Source: Amycolatopsis bullii (lineage in GTDB: Bacteria; Actinomycetota; Actinomycetes; Mycobacteriales; Pseudonocardiaceae). From it: 64,000 bases of DNA. This document shows positions 7,812 through 16,349 of the stretch, one piece after another. The position numbers and the translations under genes were made by a program. The stretch spans positions 1-64,000 of the forward strand of contig NZ_BNAW01000001.1 in NCBI RefSeq assembly GCF_014654205.1, written 5' to 3'. The notes beneath the pieces were generated by a model. The model was not told where the DNA came from, did not search any database, and saw only the letters and a program-made list of their open reading frames with translations. Every line of letters begins with the position of its first letter. Within the stretch, counting starts at the first letter, position 1.

Positions 7812-8231
7812 TCAGGCGGCAGCCGTCTCCGGGAAGCGGTTCGAACGGGCCAGCGCCAGGCTCCTCCGGCACAGCTCGACCAGCTCCTGGTTGGCCCGGC
7901 TGAGCGGAATCCGCCCGCAGAGCCCGCACCGGATGGTCACCTCGCCCGCGAGCTCGTCCACCGCGACCAGCGCCTGGTGATCGCAGCGACGGCACCACCG
8001 GTACCCCGTCGCCGGGTTGCTGTGCACCGGCGAGGCCACGCAGTCGTGCAGCCAGCGGCGGTGGATGCGGCAGGTCACGCGGTCGGTCGGATCCAGGCCG
8101 CCGGTGTCTTCTGTGCGGTCTTCGCGCGCCAGCGTGGCCGCCAGCAGCCGCTGCCGCGGTGCGGCCGGCCTGTCCTGCGGACTCGGCATGGCCCACGCGT
8201 GGTGGTCGCCGCATCGGCACTTCTCGGTCAT
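7812..8231 (-). CDS. Small cysteine/histidine-rich hypothetical protein
   Basis: 139 residues; I do not recognise the family. It holds several potential zinc-binding clusters: CRCGDHH near the N-terminus, CRIHRRWLHDC in the middle, then CRRCDH and CGLC, suggesting one or two zinc ribbons. The ATG at 8231 is preferred because GGGGGC lies just upstream; a longer version starting at 8327 would add a further CPRC motif and cannot be excluded. It is divergent from dinB. Possible roles include nucleic-acid or protein binding; none is supported by more than the Cys pattern. Confidence 0.6.
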   Translation of the reverse strand: MTEKCRCGDHHAWAMPSPQDRPAAPRQRLLAATLAREDRTEDTGGLDPTDRVTCRIHRRWLHDCVASPVHSNPATGYRWCRRCDHQALVAVDELAGEVTIRCGLCGRIPLSRANQELVELCRRSLALARSNRFPETAAA

Positions 8232-8372
8232 ATTGCCCCCAGTCGTCGGGTTGTTCGTTGGGTCGAGTGTGAGCTGGGCTACACACCGTGGACAACCGGA
8301 AAAACGCCTAATTTCGACCGGCGGCACGTCACCCGCGGTAGGCGGACGAGCGGACTTCGGCGTACGGGTATG

Positions 8373-8386
8373 CGAACATGTGTTCT
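8373..8386. promoter_or_regulatory. SOS box (LexA site) of dinB
   Basis: CGAACATGTGTTCT fits the actinobacterial LexA box (CGAAC-N4-GTTC). It abuts the ATG at 8387 and contains an earlier in-frame ATG at 8378, so LexA bound here would cover the start of transcription and translation of the polymerase gene. Confidence 0.8.
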
Positions 8387-9577
8387 ATGACCGACGAGGG
8401 GCCCATCCTGCACGCCGACCTCGACTCGTTCTACGCGTCGGTCGAGCAGCGCGACGATCCCGCGCTGAAGGGGCGGCCGGTGATCGTCGGCGGCGGGGTC
8501 GTGCTCGCCGCGAGTTACGAGGCCAAGGCGTACGGCGTGCGCACCGCGATGGGCGGCGCGCAGGCCCGCCGGCTGTGCCCGCACGCGGTCGTCGTGCGCC
8601 CGCGGATGTCGGCGTACCTCGCCGCCAGCCGCGCGGTGTTCGAGGTCTTCCACGACACGACTCCGTGGGTGGAAGGCATCTCGATCGACGAAGCTTTCCT
8701 GGACGTCGGGGGATTGGCGAGGATCGGCGGGCGGCCGAGCCACGTCGCCGAACGGCTGCGTGCGGCCGTCGCCGAGCGGGCCGGGCTGCCGATCACCGTC
8801 GGGGTGGCGCGGACGAAGTTCCTCGCCAAGGTCGCCAGCCGCGTCGCCAAGCCCGATGGCCTGCTCGTCGTCCCGCACGACGGCGAGCTGGCGTTCCTCC
8901 ACCCGCTGCCGGTCTCGGCGCTCTGGGGTGTCGGCAAGGTCACCGCGGAGAAGCTGCGGGCGCGCGGGATCACGACCGTCGGTCAGCTGGCGGCGTCCGA
9001 GCACGTCGACCTCGTCGGCCTGCTCGGCCGGGCCGCCGGGGCGCACTTGCACGACCTGGCGCACAACGAAGACCCGCGCCGCGTCGAGATCGGCACGCGA
9101 CGGCGCTCGATCGGGGCGCAGCGGGCCCTGGGGCGCGGCAGGCGGACGCCCGCCGAGCTCGACGTCGTGCTCGTGGCGCTGATCGACCGGATCGCCCGCC
9201 GGTTGCGCGCCGCCCGCCGGGTCTGCCGGACCGTCACGATCCGCCTGCGTTTCGCCGACTTCTCCCGCGCCACCCGTTCGCACACGCTGACCGACCCGAC
9301 CGCCGGCACCGGTGTGCTGCTCGCCGCGGCGCGGGAACTGCTCGTCGCCGCGCTGCCGCTGATCGCCGACCGGGGGATCACCCTGCTGGGCGCGGCGCTG
9401 TCGAACCTGGCCGACGAAAACCCGTTCCAGCCGGCGCTGCCGTTCGAGCGGCAGCGGGCGACGGAGCTCGACACCGCTCTCGACGCGGTGCGGGACCGGT
9501 TCGGGAAAGCGGCGGTCACCCGCGCGGTGCTGCTCGGCCGTCCGGACGACCTCGAAGTGCCGATGCTGCCGGACTGA
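8387..9577 (+). CDS. dinB: DNA polymerase IV (Y-family translesion polymerase)
   Basis: 396 residues, normal for the family. HADLDSFYASVEQ at the N-terminus carries the first metal-binding Asp and the steric Tyr; SIDEAFLDV near residue 100 carries the catalytic Asp/Glu pair. A helix-hairpin-helix region (ALWGVGKVTAEKLRARGI) and the little-finger domain follow. QPALPF near residue 350 matches the beta-clamp binding pattern QxxLxF. The start at 8387 is taken because the earlier ATG at 8378 lies inside the LexA box. Expression should be DNA-damage inducible. Function: error-prone bypass of lesions in the replisome. Confidence 0.92.
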   Translation: MTDEGPILHADLDSFYASVEQRDDPALKGRPVIVGGGVVLAASYEAKAYGVRTAMGGAQARRLCPHAVVVRPRMSAYLAASRAVFEVFHDTTPWVEGISIDEAFLDVGGLARIGGRPSHVAERLRAAVAERAGLPITVGVARTKFLAKVASRVAKPDGLLVVPHDGELAFLHPLPVSALWGVGKVTAEKLRARGITTVGQLAASEHVDLVGLLGRAAGAHLHDLAHNEDPRRVEIGTRRRSIGAQRALGRGRRTPAELDVVLVALIDRIARRLRAARRVCRTVTIRLRFADFSRATRSHTLTDPTAGTGVLLAAARELLVAALPLIADRGITLLGAALSNLADENPFQPALPFERQRATELDTALDAVRDRFGKAAVTRAVLLGRPDDLEVPMLPD

Positions 9578-10223
9578 GCGGAAAAGCCGGCGCCACGATT
9601 TCCGAGCCAAGTGACACCGAGCCAGCTGACGAACACGGGGCGAAACGGGTCGAGTCCACTCTGGACGAGCCGTTCCCGGGATCGCCGGGTGGTCGACCCC
9701 GGACACCCGGAATCGTCGTGACGTGGTCCGATACGCGAACGAATCGAGCCCGGTGGCCGGAATCACATACTGGTCTATACCGGAATTGACGCGCATCACG
9801 CGCGCTCCGGCTCCGGCAGACCGCTTCGGTGCGGGCAGCGGCCAGGATCGGGTGAGTGTCGTGGAGCCGGTGGTAGCGCAGCAGTTCCTCGGCGCGGAGC
9901 TGAGCAGGTACGCCGTCGACGAGCAAATGTGCTGCTCTGCGGCGGCGGCCGTGAAGTCGGTGTGGCTGATCCGGGGTGTATTAGCGGAAATCCCGACGAG
10001 GTGATGTCGTCACGGTATCGATTCGACTTCGAGCATATCACGAAATCAAATTCTCGCCGAGACGACGAGCATTTCGGCTCGGTCGCGGGTCACTCTGGAC
10101 GCGGGCGAGCCGCTCGTCCGAGCGGCCATTGTGGACGCTTCCGGGTGTCGCGCGTGCCGGGCATGATTCGACAGGTTATGGTCTGTCCGACCGTGTTGTG
10201 GAGAAGATGAGGAACGACGAATC
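9578..10223. other. Long intergenic region with no confident gene
   Basis: No reading frame gives a recognisable protein. On the minus strand a stretch from a TTG at 9926 (reading LVDGVPAQLRAEELLRYHRL) shows coding-like codon use for about 45 codons and then loses it, which could be a decayed gene. The part around 10000-10100 is clearly less GC-rich than its surroundings and probably is lsr2 regulatory DNA; TATGGT at 10177-10182 could be a -10. Confidence 0.4.
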
Positions 10224-10634
10224 ATGGCGCAACGGGTGCAGGTCCAGATGGTGGACGACCTCGACGGCAGCGAGGCTTCGCAGACCGTCCCCTTCAGCCT
10301 CGATGGGGTGACCTACGAGATCGACCTGTCGGAGGAGAACGCCTCGGCGCTGCGGGACGAACTGGCTCGCTACGTCGCCGCCGCGCGGCGCATCGGCGGC
10401 CGCAAGGTTCGCCTGGCGAGCGGGCAGTCGCTGTCCGGCCCGTCCGGCTCGGGCACCGACCGCGAGCGCAACCGGCAGATCCGCGAGTGGGCGCAGGCGA
10501 ACGGGTACGAGGTCGCCGAGCGCGGCCGCCTGTCCAGCGAGATCATCGCCGGCTTCGAAGCCGACCAGGCCGCGGCGGCCGAACCGGCCGAAGCCAAGCC
10601 GGCGCGCAAGCGAGCGACCCGCAAGAAGGCTTGA
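10224..10634 (+). CDS. lsr2: Lsr2 nucleoid-associated protein
   Basis: 136 residues. The N-terminal dimerisation part (VQVQMVDDLDGSEASQTVPF, then LDGVTYEIDLSEENASALR) and the C-terminal DNA-binding part (REWAQANGYEVAERGRLSSEI) match Lsr2; the RGR inside the latter is the AT-hook-like minor-groove motif. Lsr2 bridges DNA and silences AT-rich, often horizontally acquired, genes. The protein carries an Ala/Lys/Arg-rich tail (KPARKRATRKKA) of about 20 residues beyond the short mycobacterial form, likely for extra DNA contact. The unusually long, locally AT-richer leader upstream would suit autoregulation. Confidence 0.93.
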   Translation: MAQRVQVQMVDDLDGSEASQTVPFSLDGVTYEIDLSEENASALRDELARYVAAARRIGGRKVRLASGQSLSGPSGSGTDRERNRQIREWAQANGYEVAERGRLSSEIIAGFEADQAAAAEPAEAKPARKRATRKKA

Positions 10635-10647
10635 AAGCCGGGTCCGC

Positions 10648-10685
10648 GCCGGCGGAGCCGCGCCATCCGGCGCCGCTTCGCCGGC
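10648..10685 (+). terminator. Hairpin after lsr2, probable terminator
   Basis: GCCGGCGGAGC (10648-10658) pairs with GCTTCGCCGGC (10675-10685) with one mismatch, 14 bases after the lsr2 stop. No T-run follows, as is common in actinomycetes. Confidence 0.5.
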
Positions 10686-11110
10686 CGGTTACCGCTTGAG
10701 CTCGCGCGTGGCGTTCGGTATCTTTTTCGTGCCGCGCCGTCACGCCGGGTGTTCGATGTGGACGGCTTTGCCGGTTCTCGGCGTCGCCGACCGGACAGTT
10801 CCCGGGCCGGGCGGGCGGCGAAGGCTTGTCGGAGAGCGGCTCCGATGGCCAGACTGTCAGTGCTCCGCGCGGCCGGTACCGCGGTGGAGCACCGGTCCGG
10901 TGGCCGCCTCCTCCCTCGATGGCCACCGGGCCGCCTCCTCTTCGCGGCGTGAGAGCCGCTTCGCCGGGCCGCCGTCGGGCCGCCTCGCGATGAGACCGCT
11001 TCGCGCGGTTACGCGAGCCCGGCGCACCTGCCGCCCGCTCGGCCATCCGGGCGCCCCCTCCCGCTTCCGGTAGACAACGGCCCCGCCCTGGCGCACACTC
11101 GGACTACTCC
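10686..11110. other. Intergenic stretch without a gene
   Basis: No convincing reading frame on either strand. It contains a low-complexity patch (10905-11030) with repeated GGCCGCCTCCTC and related GCCGC words that could fold but shows no regular array. The right end holds the promoter/operator of the transporter gene. Confidence 0.45.
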
Positions 11111-11124
11111 ATACTGCATACAAT
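11111..11124. promoter_or_regulatory. Putative GntR operator 1 (oxalate regulon)
   Basis: ATACTGCATACAAT, matching ATACnGyATrCAAT shared with 16243-16256 and 23836-23849. It contains TACAAT, a good -10, so binding would block the transporter/fdhD promoter. Lies 22 bases before the start codon, with AGGAGG in between. Confidence 0.65.
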
Positions 11125-11146
11125 CTTCCAGCAGGAGGCGGTCCTC

Positions 11147-12445
11147 ATGGCCGAGGTGCGCGAGCTCCGGGATGTCTACGGACGGCGGTACCGCGTCGGG
11201 GAGTCCGACCGGGATCTGCTCGGCCGGCCCCGGGCGTGGATCACCTGGCTCGCCGCGGCCGCGATGCTCGCCGCCGGGGTGCAGCAGTACGGGTTCGGCG
11301 CGATCGTGCCGTCGCTGGGCCGGATGCCCGGCTGGACGTTCGGCGGAATCGTCCTGTCGCTCGCGGTGTGGGCGATCTGCCAGGCCGGAGCCGCCTTCCC
11401 GGTCGCGTGGCTCCGCGACCACGGCCTGCTCCCCGCGCCCGTGGCGATGGCCGCCGGCGCGGTTCTGTGCGCCGCCGGGCTCGTGACGCTCGGCCACGCC
11501 ACCAGCCTGCCCGCCGTGTTCCTCGGATACTCGGTGCTCGGCGGCCTCGGCACCGGGCTGGTCTACGCCACCTGCGTCGGCGCGGTGCTCGCCTGGTTCC
11601 CGGACGGCACCGGCCCGCGCGCGGGCATCGTGAGCGGGGCGTTCGCCTGCGGCAGCGTGCCCTTCGTCCTGCTCGCCGCCGCTCTGCCGGCGGCGCGGCC
11701 GGTGCTCCTGGACGTCACCGCCGCCGTCGTGCTCGTCGTCATCGCCGGGTGCGCCGCGCTGCTGCGGTACCCGCCGCGGAACTGGTGGCCCGCCACACCC
11801 GAACCCCGCGCCTGGGCGCTCGACCGGGCGCACAACCGGCGGCCCGCGGTCCGGCACTACCGGCCGGCCGAACTGTTCCGATGCCGGACGACGCTTTCGC
11901 TGTACCTCGTGGTCGTGCTCGCGGCCGCCGTGCTGCTGTTCGACCTGGCCTACCTGGCGACGTTCACCGCCGCGCGCAGCGGGCCCGGGCTCGCCGCCGC
12001 CGCGCTGGCGCTGCTCGCCGCGGCCACCGGGGGCGGCCGTGTCCTCATCGGACGGCTCGCCGACCGGCTCGGCCGGCACCGGATCCTGCGCTTCGCCCTG
12101 CTCGCCGGCGGGCTGGCCCAGTTCGTGCTCTTCTACTCGGGCGAACACCGGCACGCCGTCGGCCTGCTGCTGGGCGTCGCGCTCGCCGGGCTCGGCAACG
12201 GCTGCTGCTACACGCTGCTCGTGGGCCTCGTGCGCGAGTTCTTCGGCGAGGAGTCGGTGGCCCAGAACTTCGGCATCCTCTACAGCGCCAAGGCCGTCGG
12301 CGCGGCCGTCGGGATCGGACTGGCCACGCTCGTCGTGACGGAGCACGGGTTCGTCGCGGCCGGCGTGCTGAGCCTCGCCGGGGCGGTGCTGTCCGGGCGG
12401 CTGACCCAGCCCGGCCGGCCCAAGTCGCTGCTCCCGGCGGCCTGA
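11147..12445 (+). CDS. MFS transporter, oxalate/formate antiporter (OFA) family, copy 1
   Basis: 432 residues, about 12 transmembrane helices. The N-terminus ([10 protein letters not shown], then [12 protein letters not shown]) is shared with the second OFA copy at 21562, and an OFA-type helix ([17 protein letters not shown]) lies at about residues 128-145. OFA proteins exchange oxalate for formate or related carboxylates; either direction is possible here. AGGAGG lies just upstream. The next gene, fdhD, starts one base after the stop, tying formate handling to formate-dehydrogenase maturation in one transcript. The upstream operator links it to the oxalate regulon. Confidence 0.85.
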   Translation: MAEVRELRDVYGRRYRVGESDRDLLGRPRAWITWLAAAAMLAAGVQQYGFGAIVPSLGRMPGWTFGGIVLSLAVWAICQAGAAFPVAWLRDHGLLPAPVAMAAGAVLCAAGLVTLGHATSLPAVFLGYSVLGGLGTGLVYATCVGAVLAWFPDGTGPRAGIVSGAFACGSVPFVLLAAALPAARPVLLDVTAAVVLVVIAGCAALLRYPPRNWWPATPEPRAWALDRAHNRRPAVRHYRPAELFRCRTTLSLYLVVVLAAAVLLFDLAYLATFTAARSGPGLAAAALALLAAATGGGRVLIGRLADRLGRHRILRFALLAGGLAQFVLFYSGEHRHAVGLLLGVALAGLGNGCCYTLLVGLVREFFGEESVAQNFGILYSAKAVGAAVGIGLATLVVTEHGFVAAGVLSLAGAVLSGRLTQPGRPKSLLPAA

Positions 12446-12446
12446 C

Positions 12447-13280
12447 GTGGGGCGGATGACGAGCAGGCGGCGGGTCCTGCGCGTGCACGACGGCGGGCAC
12501 ACCACGCGGCCGGACACGCTGACCGTCGAGGAACCCCTGGAGATCCGGGTGGCCGGCAAGGCGCTCACGATCACGATGCGGACGCCCGGCGACGACTTCG
12601 ACCTCGCGGCCGGGTTCCTGGTCGGCGAGGGCGTGGTCCGCGCGGCGGCCGACATCCGGTCGATCCGCTACTGCGCCGGCGCCACGGCCGACGGCGGCAA
12701 CACCTACAACGTCCTCGACGTCGTGCTCGCCGACGGCGTCGCGCCGCCGGACGCCTCGGTGGAACGCAACTTCTACACGACGTCCTCGTGCGGGCTGTGC
12801 GGCAAGGCGAGCCTGGACGCCGTGCGCACGACGGTCACCTGGCCGGTCGGCGACGACCCCCTCGTCACCGACCCGGCGACCCTGGCCGGGCTGCCGGACG
12901 AACTCCGTGCGGCACAACGGGTTTTCGACCGCACCGGTGGCCTCCACGCGGCGGGGCTGTTCGACGCCGACGGGAAGCTGCGGTGCCTGCGCGAGGACGT
13001 CGGGCGGCACAACGCGGTGGACAAGGTCGTCGGCTGGGCGACGCGAGGCGGCGAGCTCCCGCTGTCGGGCACGGCGCTGATGGTCAGCGGGCGGGCGTCG
13101 TTCGAGCTGGTGCAGAAGGCGGTGATGGCCGGGATCCCGTTGCTGGCCGCGGTGTCGGCGCCGTCGTCGCTGGCGGTGGACCTGGCCGCCGAGCTGGGCC
13201 TGACGCTGGTCGGGTTCCTGCGCGGGACGTCGATGAACGTCTACACGCGACCGGACCGCCTCGGCCTTCAGCCGAGCTGA
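12447..13280 (+). CDS. fdhD: Formate dehydrogenase accessory sulfurtransferase FdhD
   Basis: 277 residues. FdhD passes sulfur from IscS to the Mo-bis-MGD cofactor, which formate dehydrogenase needs for activity. Visible hallmarks are [28 protein letters not shown], the sulfur-carrying CGLCGK loop near residue 115, [17 protein letters not shown] and [13 protein letters not shown]. The GTG at 12447 (giving MGRMTSRRR) is chosen since actinobacterial FdhD proteins typically begin this way; an ATG at 12456 is the alternative. It is co-transcribed with OFA transporter 1 and must serve the FDH encoded at 24878-29398. It overlaps the convergent lysR gene by 13 bases. Confidence 0.93.
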   Translation: MGRMTSRRRVLRVHDGGHTTRPDTLTVEEPLEIRVAGKALTITMRTPGDDFDLAAGFLVGEGVVRAAADIRSIRYCAGATADGGNTYNVLDVVLADGVAPPDASVERNFYTTSSCGLCGKASLDAVRTTVTWPVGDDPLVTDPATLAGLPDELRAAQRVFDRTGGLHAAGLFDADGKLRCLREDVGRHNAVDKVVGWATRGGELPLSGTALMVSGRASFELVQKAVMAGIPLLAAVSAPSSLAVDLAAELGLTLVGFLRGTSMNVYTRPDRLGLQPS

Positions 13281-14074
13281 GCGAGCACGGCGGCCACGGC
13301 CGGCCCGGCTTCGGCCCGGTGCACGGCGGCGAGCTGCCACGGAACCGTCCGCTCGAACCGCCGCACGGTGAGCTCGCCGAACCGCGCGGCGACGGAGGCG
13401 GGCAGCACGCAGGCGGCGAGCCCGGCCCGCACGAGCCCGGCGGCCACGGCGAGATCGTCGACTTCCAGCGAGACCCGGCGCCGGGGAAAAGCGCGGTCGA
13501 CGGCCTCGCGGATGGCCCAGCCGGGTGGGAAGTCGGCCAGCGAGAGCGCGGAAAGGTCGGCCGGGGCGGAACGCACGCCGCCGGGTGCCGTGGCGAGGAC
13601 CAGCTCTTCGGCGGGAAGAAGCGTGGTGACGAGCCCGTCCGATCCGGCGAGTCCATCGTCGGCCCAGGTCAACACCAGGTCCACGGTGGATTCCAGCGAA
13701 CCGGGGCGCAGCTGGCGGATCTCCACCGCCAGGCCGGGATGGGTCTGCCGCAGCCGGGCCAGTACCCGATGGAGATCCGCCAGCAACCCCGGGCAGACCC
13801 CGATGCGCACCTCGCCGTCCACCGCGGTCACCGCCGCCCGTGCCCGCTCCGCCGCCTCGAGCGCCGCGCGGGCCGCGGGGACGAAGGCCTCGCCGGCGGG
13901 CGTCAGGACCACCCGGTGCGTCGTGCGGTGGAACAGCGGCGTTCCCAGGTCCCGCTCCAGCGCGCGGACCACCGTGGACACCGTCGACTGGACCGTCCGC
14001 AGGCGCTGGGCGGCCGCCGTGAACCCACCCTCCTCGGCGACCGCCACCACCACCGCCAGCTGGCGCAGCTCCAT
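13268..14074 (-). CDS. LysR-family transcriptional regulator
   Basis: 268 residues. N-terminal winged [28 protein letters not shown] then [26 protein letters not shown] periplasmic-binding-protein-like effector domain follows ([15 protein letters not shown] and later [18 protein letters not shown]). Its ATG overlaps the sucD stop (TGATG), so it is the last gene of a sucC-sucD-lysR operon. Such regulators usually act on their own locus and need a small-molecule co-inducer; a carboxylate or acyl-CoA is plausible by context. Confidence 0.85.
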   Translation of the reverse strand: MELRQLAVVVAVAEEGGFTAAAQRLRTVQSTVSTVVRALERDLGTPLFHRTTHRVVLTPAGEAFVPAARAALEAAERARAAVTAVDGEVRIGVCPGLLADLHRVLARLRQTHPGLAVEIRQLRPGSLESTVDLVLTWADDGLAGSDGLVTTLLPAEELVLATAPGGVRSAPADLSALSLADFPPGWAIREAVDRAFPRRRVSLEVDDLAVAAGLVRAGLAACVLPASVAARFGELTVRRFERTVPWQLAAVHRAEAGPAVAAVLAQLG

Positions 14075-14955
14075 CAGCCCAGCAGCTCGCGGGCCAGCGC
14101 CGCCGTCTCGCTCGGCGTCCGCCCGACCCGGATCCCCGCCGCCTCCAAGGCGGCCTTCTTCGCCTCGGCCGTTCCCGCCGATCCCGACACGATCGCGCCC
14201 GCGTGGCCCATCGTCTTGCCTTCCGGGGCGGTGAACCCCGCCACGTACCCGACGACCGGCTTCGCCACGTTGGCGCGCATGAACTCGGCGGCCCGCTCCT
14301 CGGCGTCGCCACCGATCTCGCCGATCAGCACGATCAGGTCCGTCTCCGGGTCCTTTTCGAACGCCTCGACCGCGTCGATGTGGGTCGTCCCGATGATCGG
14401 GTCGCCGCCGATGCCCACGCAGGTCGAGAACCCGATGTCCCGCAGCTCGTGCATGAGCTGGTAGGTCAGCGTGCCCGACTTGGACACCAGGCCGATCCGG
14501 CCCGGCCCGGTGATGTCGGCCGGGATGATGCCGGCGTTCGACTTCCCCGGGGAGACGATGCCCGGGCAGTTCGGCCCGATGATCCGGGTCCGCCCGCCGG
14601 CCGCGACGGCGTGGGCCCACAGCCGCGCGCTGTCGTGCACCGGGACACCCTCGGTGATCACCACCGCGAGCCCGATCCCCGCGTCCACCGCCTCGATCAC
14701 GGCGTCGGCCACGAACGGCGGCGGCACGAACAGCACGCAGACGTCGGCGCCCGCCGAGGCCATCGACTCCGCGACACTGCCGAACACGGGCAGCGAACGA
14801 CCGGAGAACTCCACCTGCTGCCCGGCTTTGCGCGGGTTGACGCCGCCGACGACGTTCGTCCCGGCGGCCAGCATCCGCCGCGTGTGCTTCGCGCCTTCGG
14901 AACCGGTGATGCCGGAGACGACGATCCGGCTGTTCTCGTCCAGGAAGATGGCCAC
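14074..14955 (-). CDS. sucD: Succinyl-CoA synthetase alpha subunit (ADP-forming)
   Basis: 293 residues. The N-terminal CoA-binding Rossmann domain ([17 protein letters not shown]) and the C-terminal flavodoxin-like ligase domain are present; the phosphorylated active-site His lies in [12 protein letters not shown] near residue 245. Sequence such as [18 protein letters not shown] is diagnostic. With SucC it interconverts succinate + CoA + NTP and succinyl-CoA. A copy next to an oxalate operon suggests supply of a CoA donor for the CoA-transferase rather than TCA-cycle duty; that is inference. Three bases separate it from sucC. Confidence 0.9.
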   Translation of the reverse strand: MAIFLDENSRIVVSGITGSEGAKHTRRMLAAGTNVVGGVNPRKAGQQVEFSGRSLPVFGSVAESMASAGADVCVLFVPPPFVADAVIEAVDAGIGLAVVITEGVPVHDSARLWAHAVAAGGRTRIIGPNCPGIVSPGKSNAGIIPADITGPGRIGLVSKSGTLTYQLMHELRDIGFSTCVGIGGDPIIGTTHIDAVEAFEKDPETDLIVLIGEIGGDAEERAAEFMRANVAKPVVGYVAGFTAPEGKTMGHAGAIVSGSAGTAEAKKAALEAAGIRVGRTPSETAALARELLG

Positions 14956-14958
14956 GGT

Positions 14959-16104
14959 TCAGACCTCCGCGATCGCGAGCTTCGCCGCCTCGCGGGCGGC
15001 GTCGTCCATGGTGGCCACCACGGTGACCAGGGGATGGGCGGCTTCGGCGAAGATCCGCCTGCCTTCGGTGACGTTGTTCCCGTCGAGCCGGACGACGAGA
15101 GGCTTCGAGGCCCGCGAGCCGAGGACCGCCAGCGACCGCACGATCCCGGTCGCCACCGCGTCGCACGCGGTGATGCCGCCGAAGACGTTGACGAACACGC
15201 TGCGCACCTGCGGGTCGCCGAGGATGACGGTGAGCCCGTCGACCATCACCTGCGCCGACGCGCCGCCGCCGATGTCGAGGAAGTTCGCCGGCCCCCGCGC
15301 GCCCGCCTCGGCCGCGGCCGCCGCCACGACGTCCAAAGTGGACATGACCAGGCCGGCGCCGTTGCCGATCACGCCGATGTCGCCGTCGAGCTTGACGTAG
15401 TTGAGGCCCTTCGAGCGGGCCGCACGCTCCAGCGGATCACCGTCCGCGGTGTCGTCGAACGCCGGGGAACGGCGGAAGGACGCGTTGTCGTCCAGGGTGA
15501 TCTTGCCGTCCAGCGCGACGATCCCCGTGGTAGTCAGCGCCAGGGGATTGACCTCGACGAGAGTGCAGTCCTCGGCGACGAAAACGTCCCAGAGCTTCTC
15601 GACGACTCCGGCCACTTCGGCGCGGACGTCGGCGGGAAACGCCGCCGCGACGGCCGCCGGGTCGACGCCGGACAGCGGATCGACCGGCACGCGGACCAGG
15701 GCGTCCGGCCGGGTGGCCGCGACTTCCTCGATCTCCATCCCGCCTTCGGCCGACGCCATGGCCAGGAACGTCCGACCGGCACGGTCCAGCAGGAAGGACA
15801 GGTAGTACTCGTCGGTGATTTCGCTGGCTTCGGTCACCAGGACGCGGTGCACGGTGTGGCCTTTGATGTCCATGCCGAGGATGTCGTCGGCGGCCTGTTC
15901 GGCGTCGTCGGCGGTGTGCACCACGCGGACACCGCCCGCCTTGCCGCGTCCGCCGGTCTTCACCTGCGCCTTGACCACCACCGGACCCCCGAGGGCGACC
16001 GCGGCGGCCCGGGCCTCGGCCGGATCGGCGGCGACCCGGCCGCGGGGGACCGGCACGCCGTGCTTCTCGAAGAGTTCGCGGGCTTCGTGTTCGAACAGGT
16101 CCAT
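14959..16104 (-). CDS. sucC: Succinyl-CoA synthetase beta subunit
   Basis: 381 residues. The N-terminal ATP-grasp domain begins [22 protein letters not shown] and contains [12 protein letters not shown], the nucleotide-binding loop; the C-terminal ligase domain holds [12 protein letters not shown]. Length and motifs are normal. Start at 16104 is set by AAAGGA nine bases upstream. The gene is divergent from the oxalyl-CoA decarboxylase candidate; its promoter's -35 lies in the shared GntR-type operator, so both directions should respond to the same regulator. A related specificity (e.g. malate-CoA ligase) cannot be excluded. Confidence 0.88.
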   Translation of the reverse strand: MDLFEHEARELFEKHGVPVPRGRVAADPAEARAAAVALGGPVVVKAQVKTGGRGKAGGVRVVHTADDAEQAADDILGMDIKGHTVHRVLVTEASEITDEYYLSFLLDRAGRTFLAMASAEGGMEIEEVAATRPDALVRVPVDPLSGVDPAAVAAAFPADVRAEVAGVVEKLWDVFVAEDCTLVEVNPLALTTTGIVALDGKITLDDNASFRRSPAFDDTADGDPLERAARSKGLNYVKLDGDIGVIGNGAGLVMSTLDVVAAAAAEAGARGPANFLDIGGGASAQVMVDGLTVILGDPQVRSVFVNVFGGITACDAVATGIVRSLAVLGSRASKPLVVRLDGNNVTEGRRIFAEAAHPLVTVVATMDDAAREAAKLAIAEV

Positions 16105-16226
16105 GCGGGAGCGTCCTTTCCGCGGCGGGGCAGGGCGAAGGGCGTGGAGTGGTGGTCCGCGGGGGCCGGTTTTCGAGTCCGGAAAAACCCTGCGGATGGC
16201 CCTGGACACGGGCTGCTTGAAGAGTG

Positions 16227-16255
16227 ACTATATGCCTACCCCATACGGTATGCAA
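16227..16255 (-). promoter_or_regulatory. sucCD-lysR promoter
   Basis: On the minus strand TTGCAT (16255-16250), a 17-base spacer and TATAGT (16232-16227). The -35 lies wholly inside the operator at 16243-16256. This is one of the best-matching promoters in the window. Confidence 0.7.
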
Positions 16256-16256
16256 T
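16243..16256. promoter_or_regulatory. Putative GntR operator 2, between sucC and the oxc candidate
   Basis: ATACGGTATGCAAT, one mismatch from the copy at 23836. It is followed at 16261 by AGTTTGCCGCG, an 11-mer that recurs at 23778 next to another GTATGCAA half-site. Position fits control of both divergent operons. Confidence 0.7.
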
Positions 16257-16349
16257 CTACAGTTTGCCGCGAAGGGGCCGCTGACCTCGGAGAAGGCGAC
16301 ACGCACCACCGGACAAGAGAGATCCGGTGGCGGACCAGAGGAGTTGAGC

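Noticed and set aside
8378..8386. Earlier ATG as the start of dinB (MCSMTDEG)
   Set aside because: That codon lies inside the LexA box, and the conserved polymerase sequence begins soon after the ATG at 8387.
7062..8390. 442-codon plus-strand reading frame over the 2H phosphoesterase
   Set aside because: Composition is Arg/Gln-rich noise and it spans the convergent genes and their gap; no domain.
10543..11046. Minus-strand frame overlapping the end of lsr2
   Set aside because: Runs across lsr2 and its terminator with Arg/Gly/Pro-rich noise; no supporting start signal.
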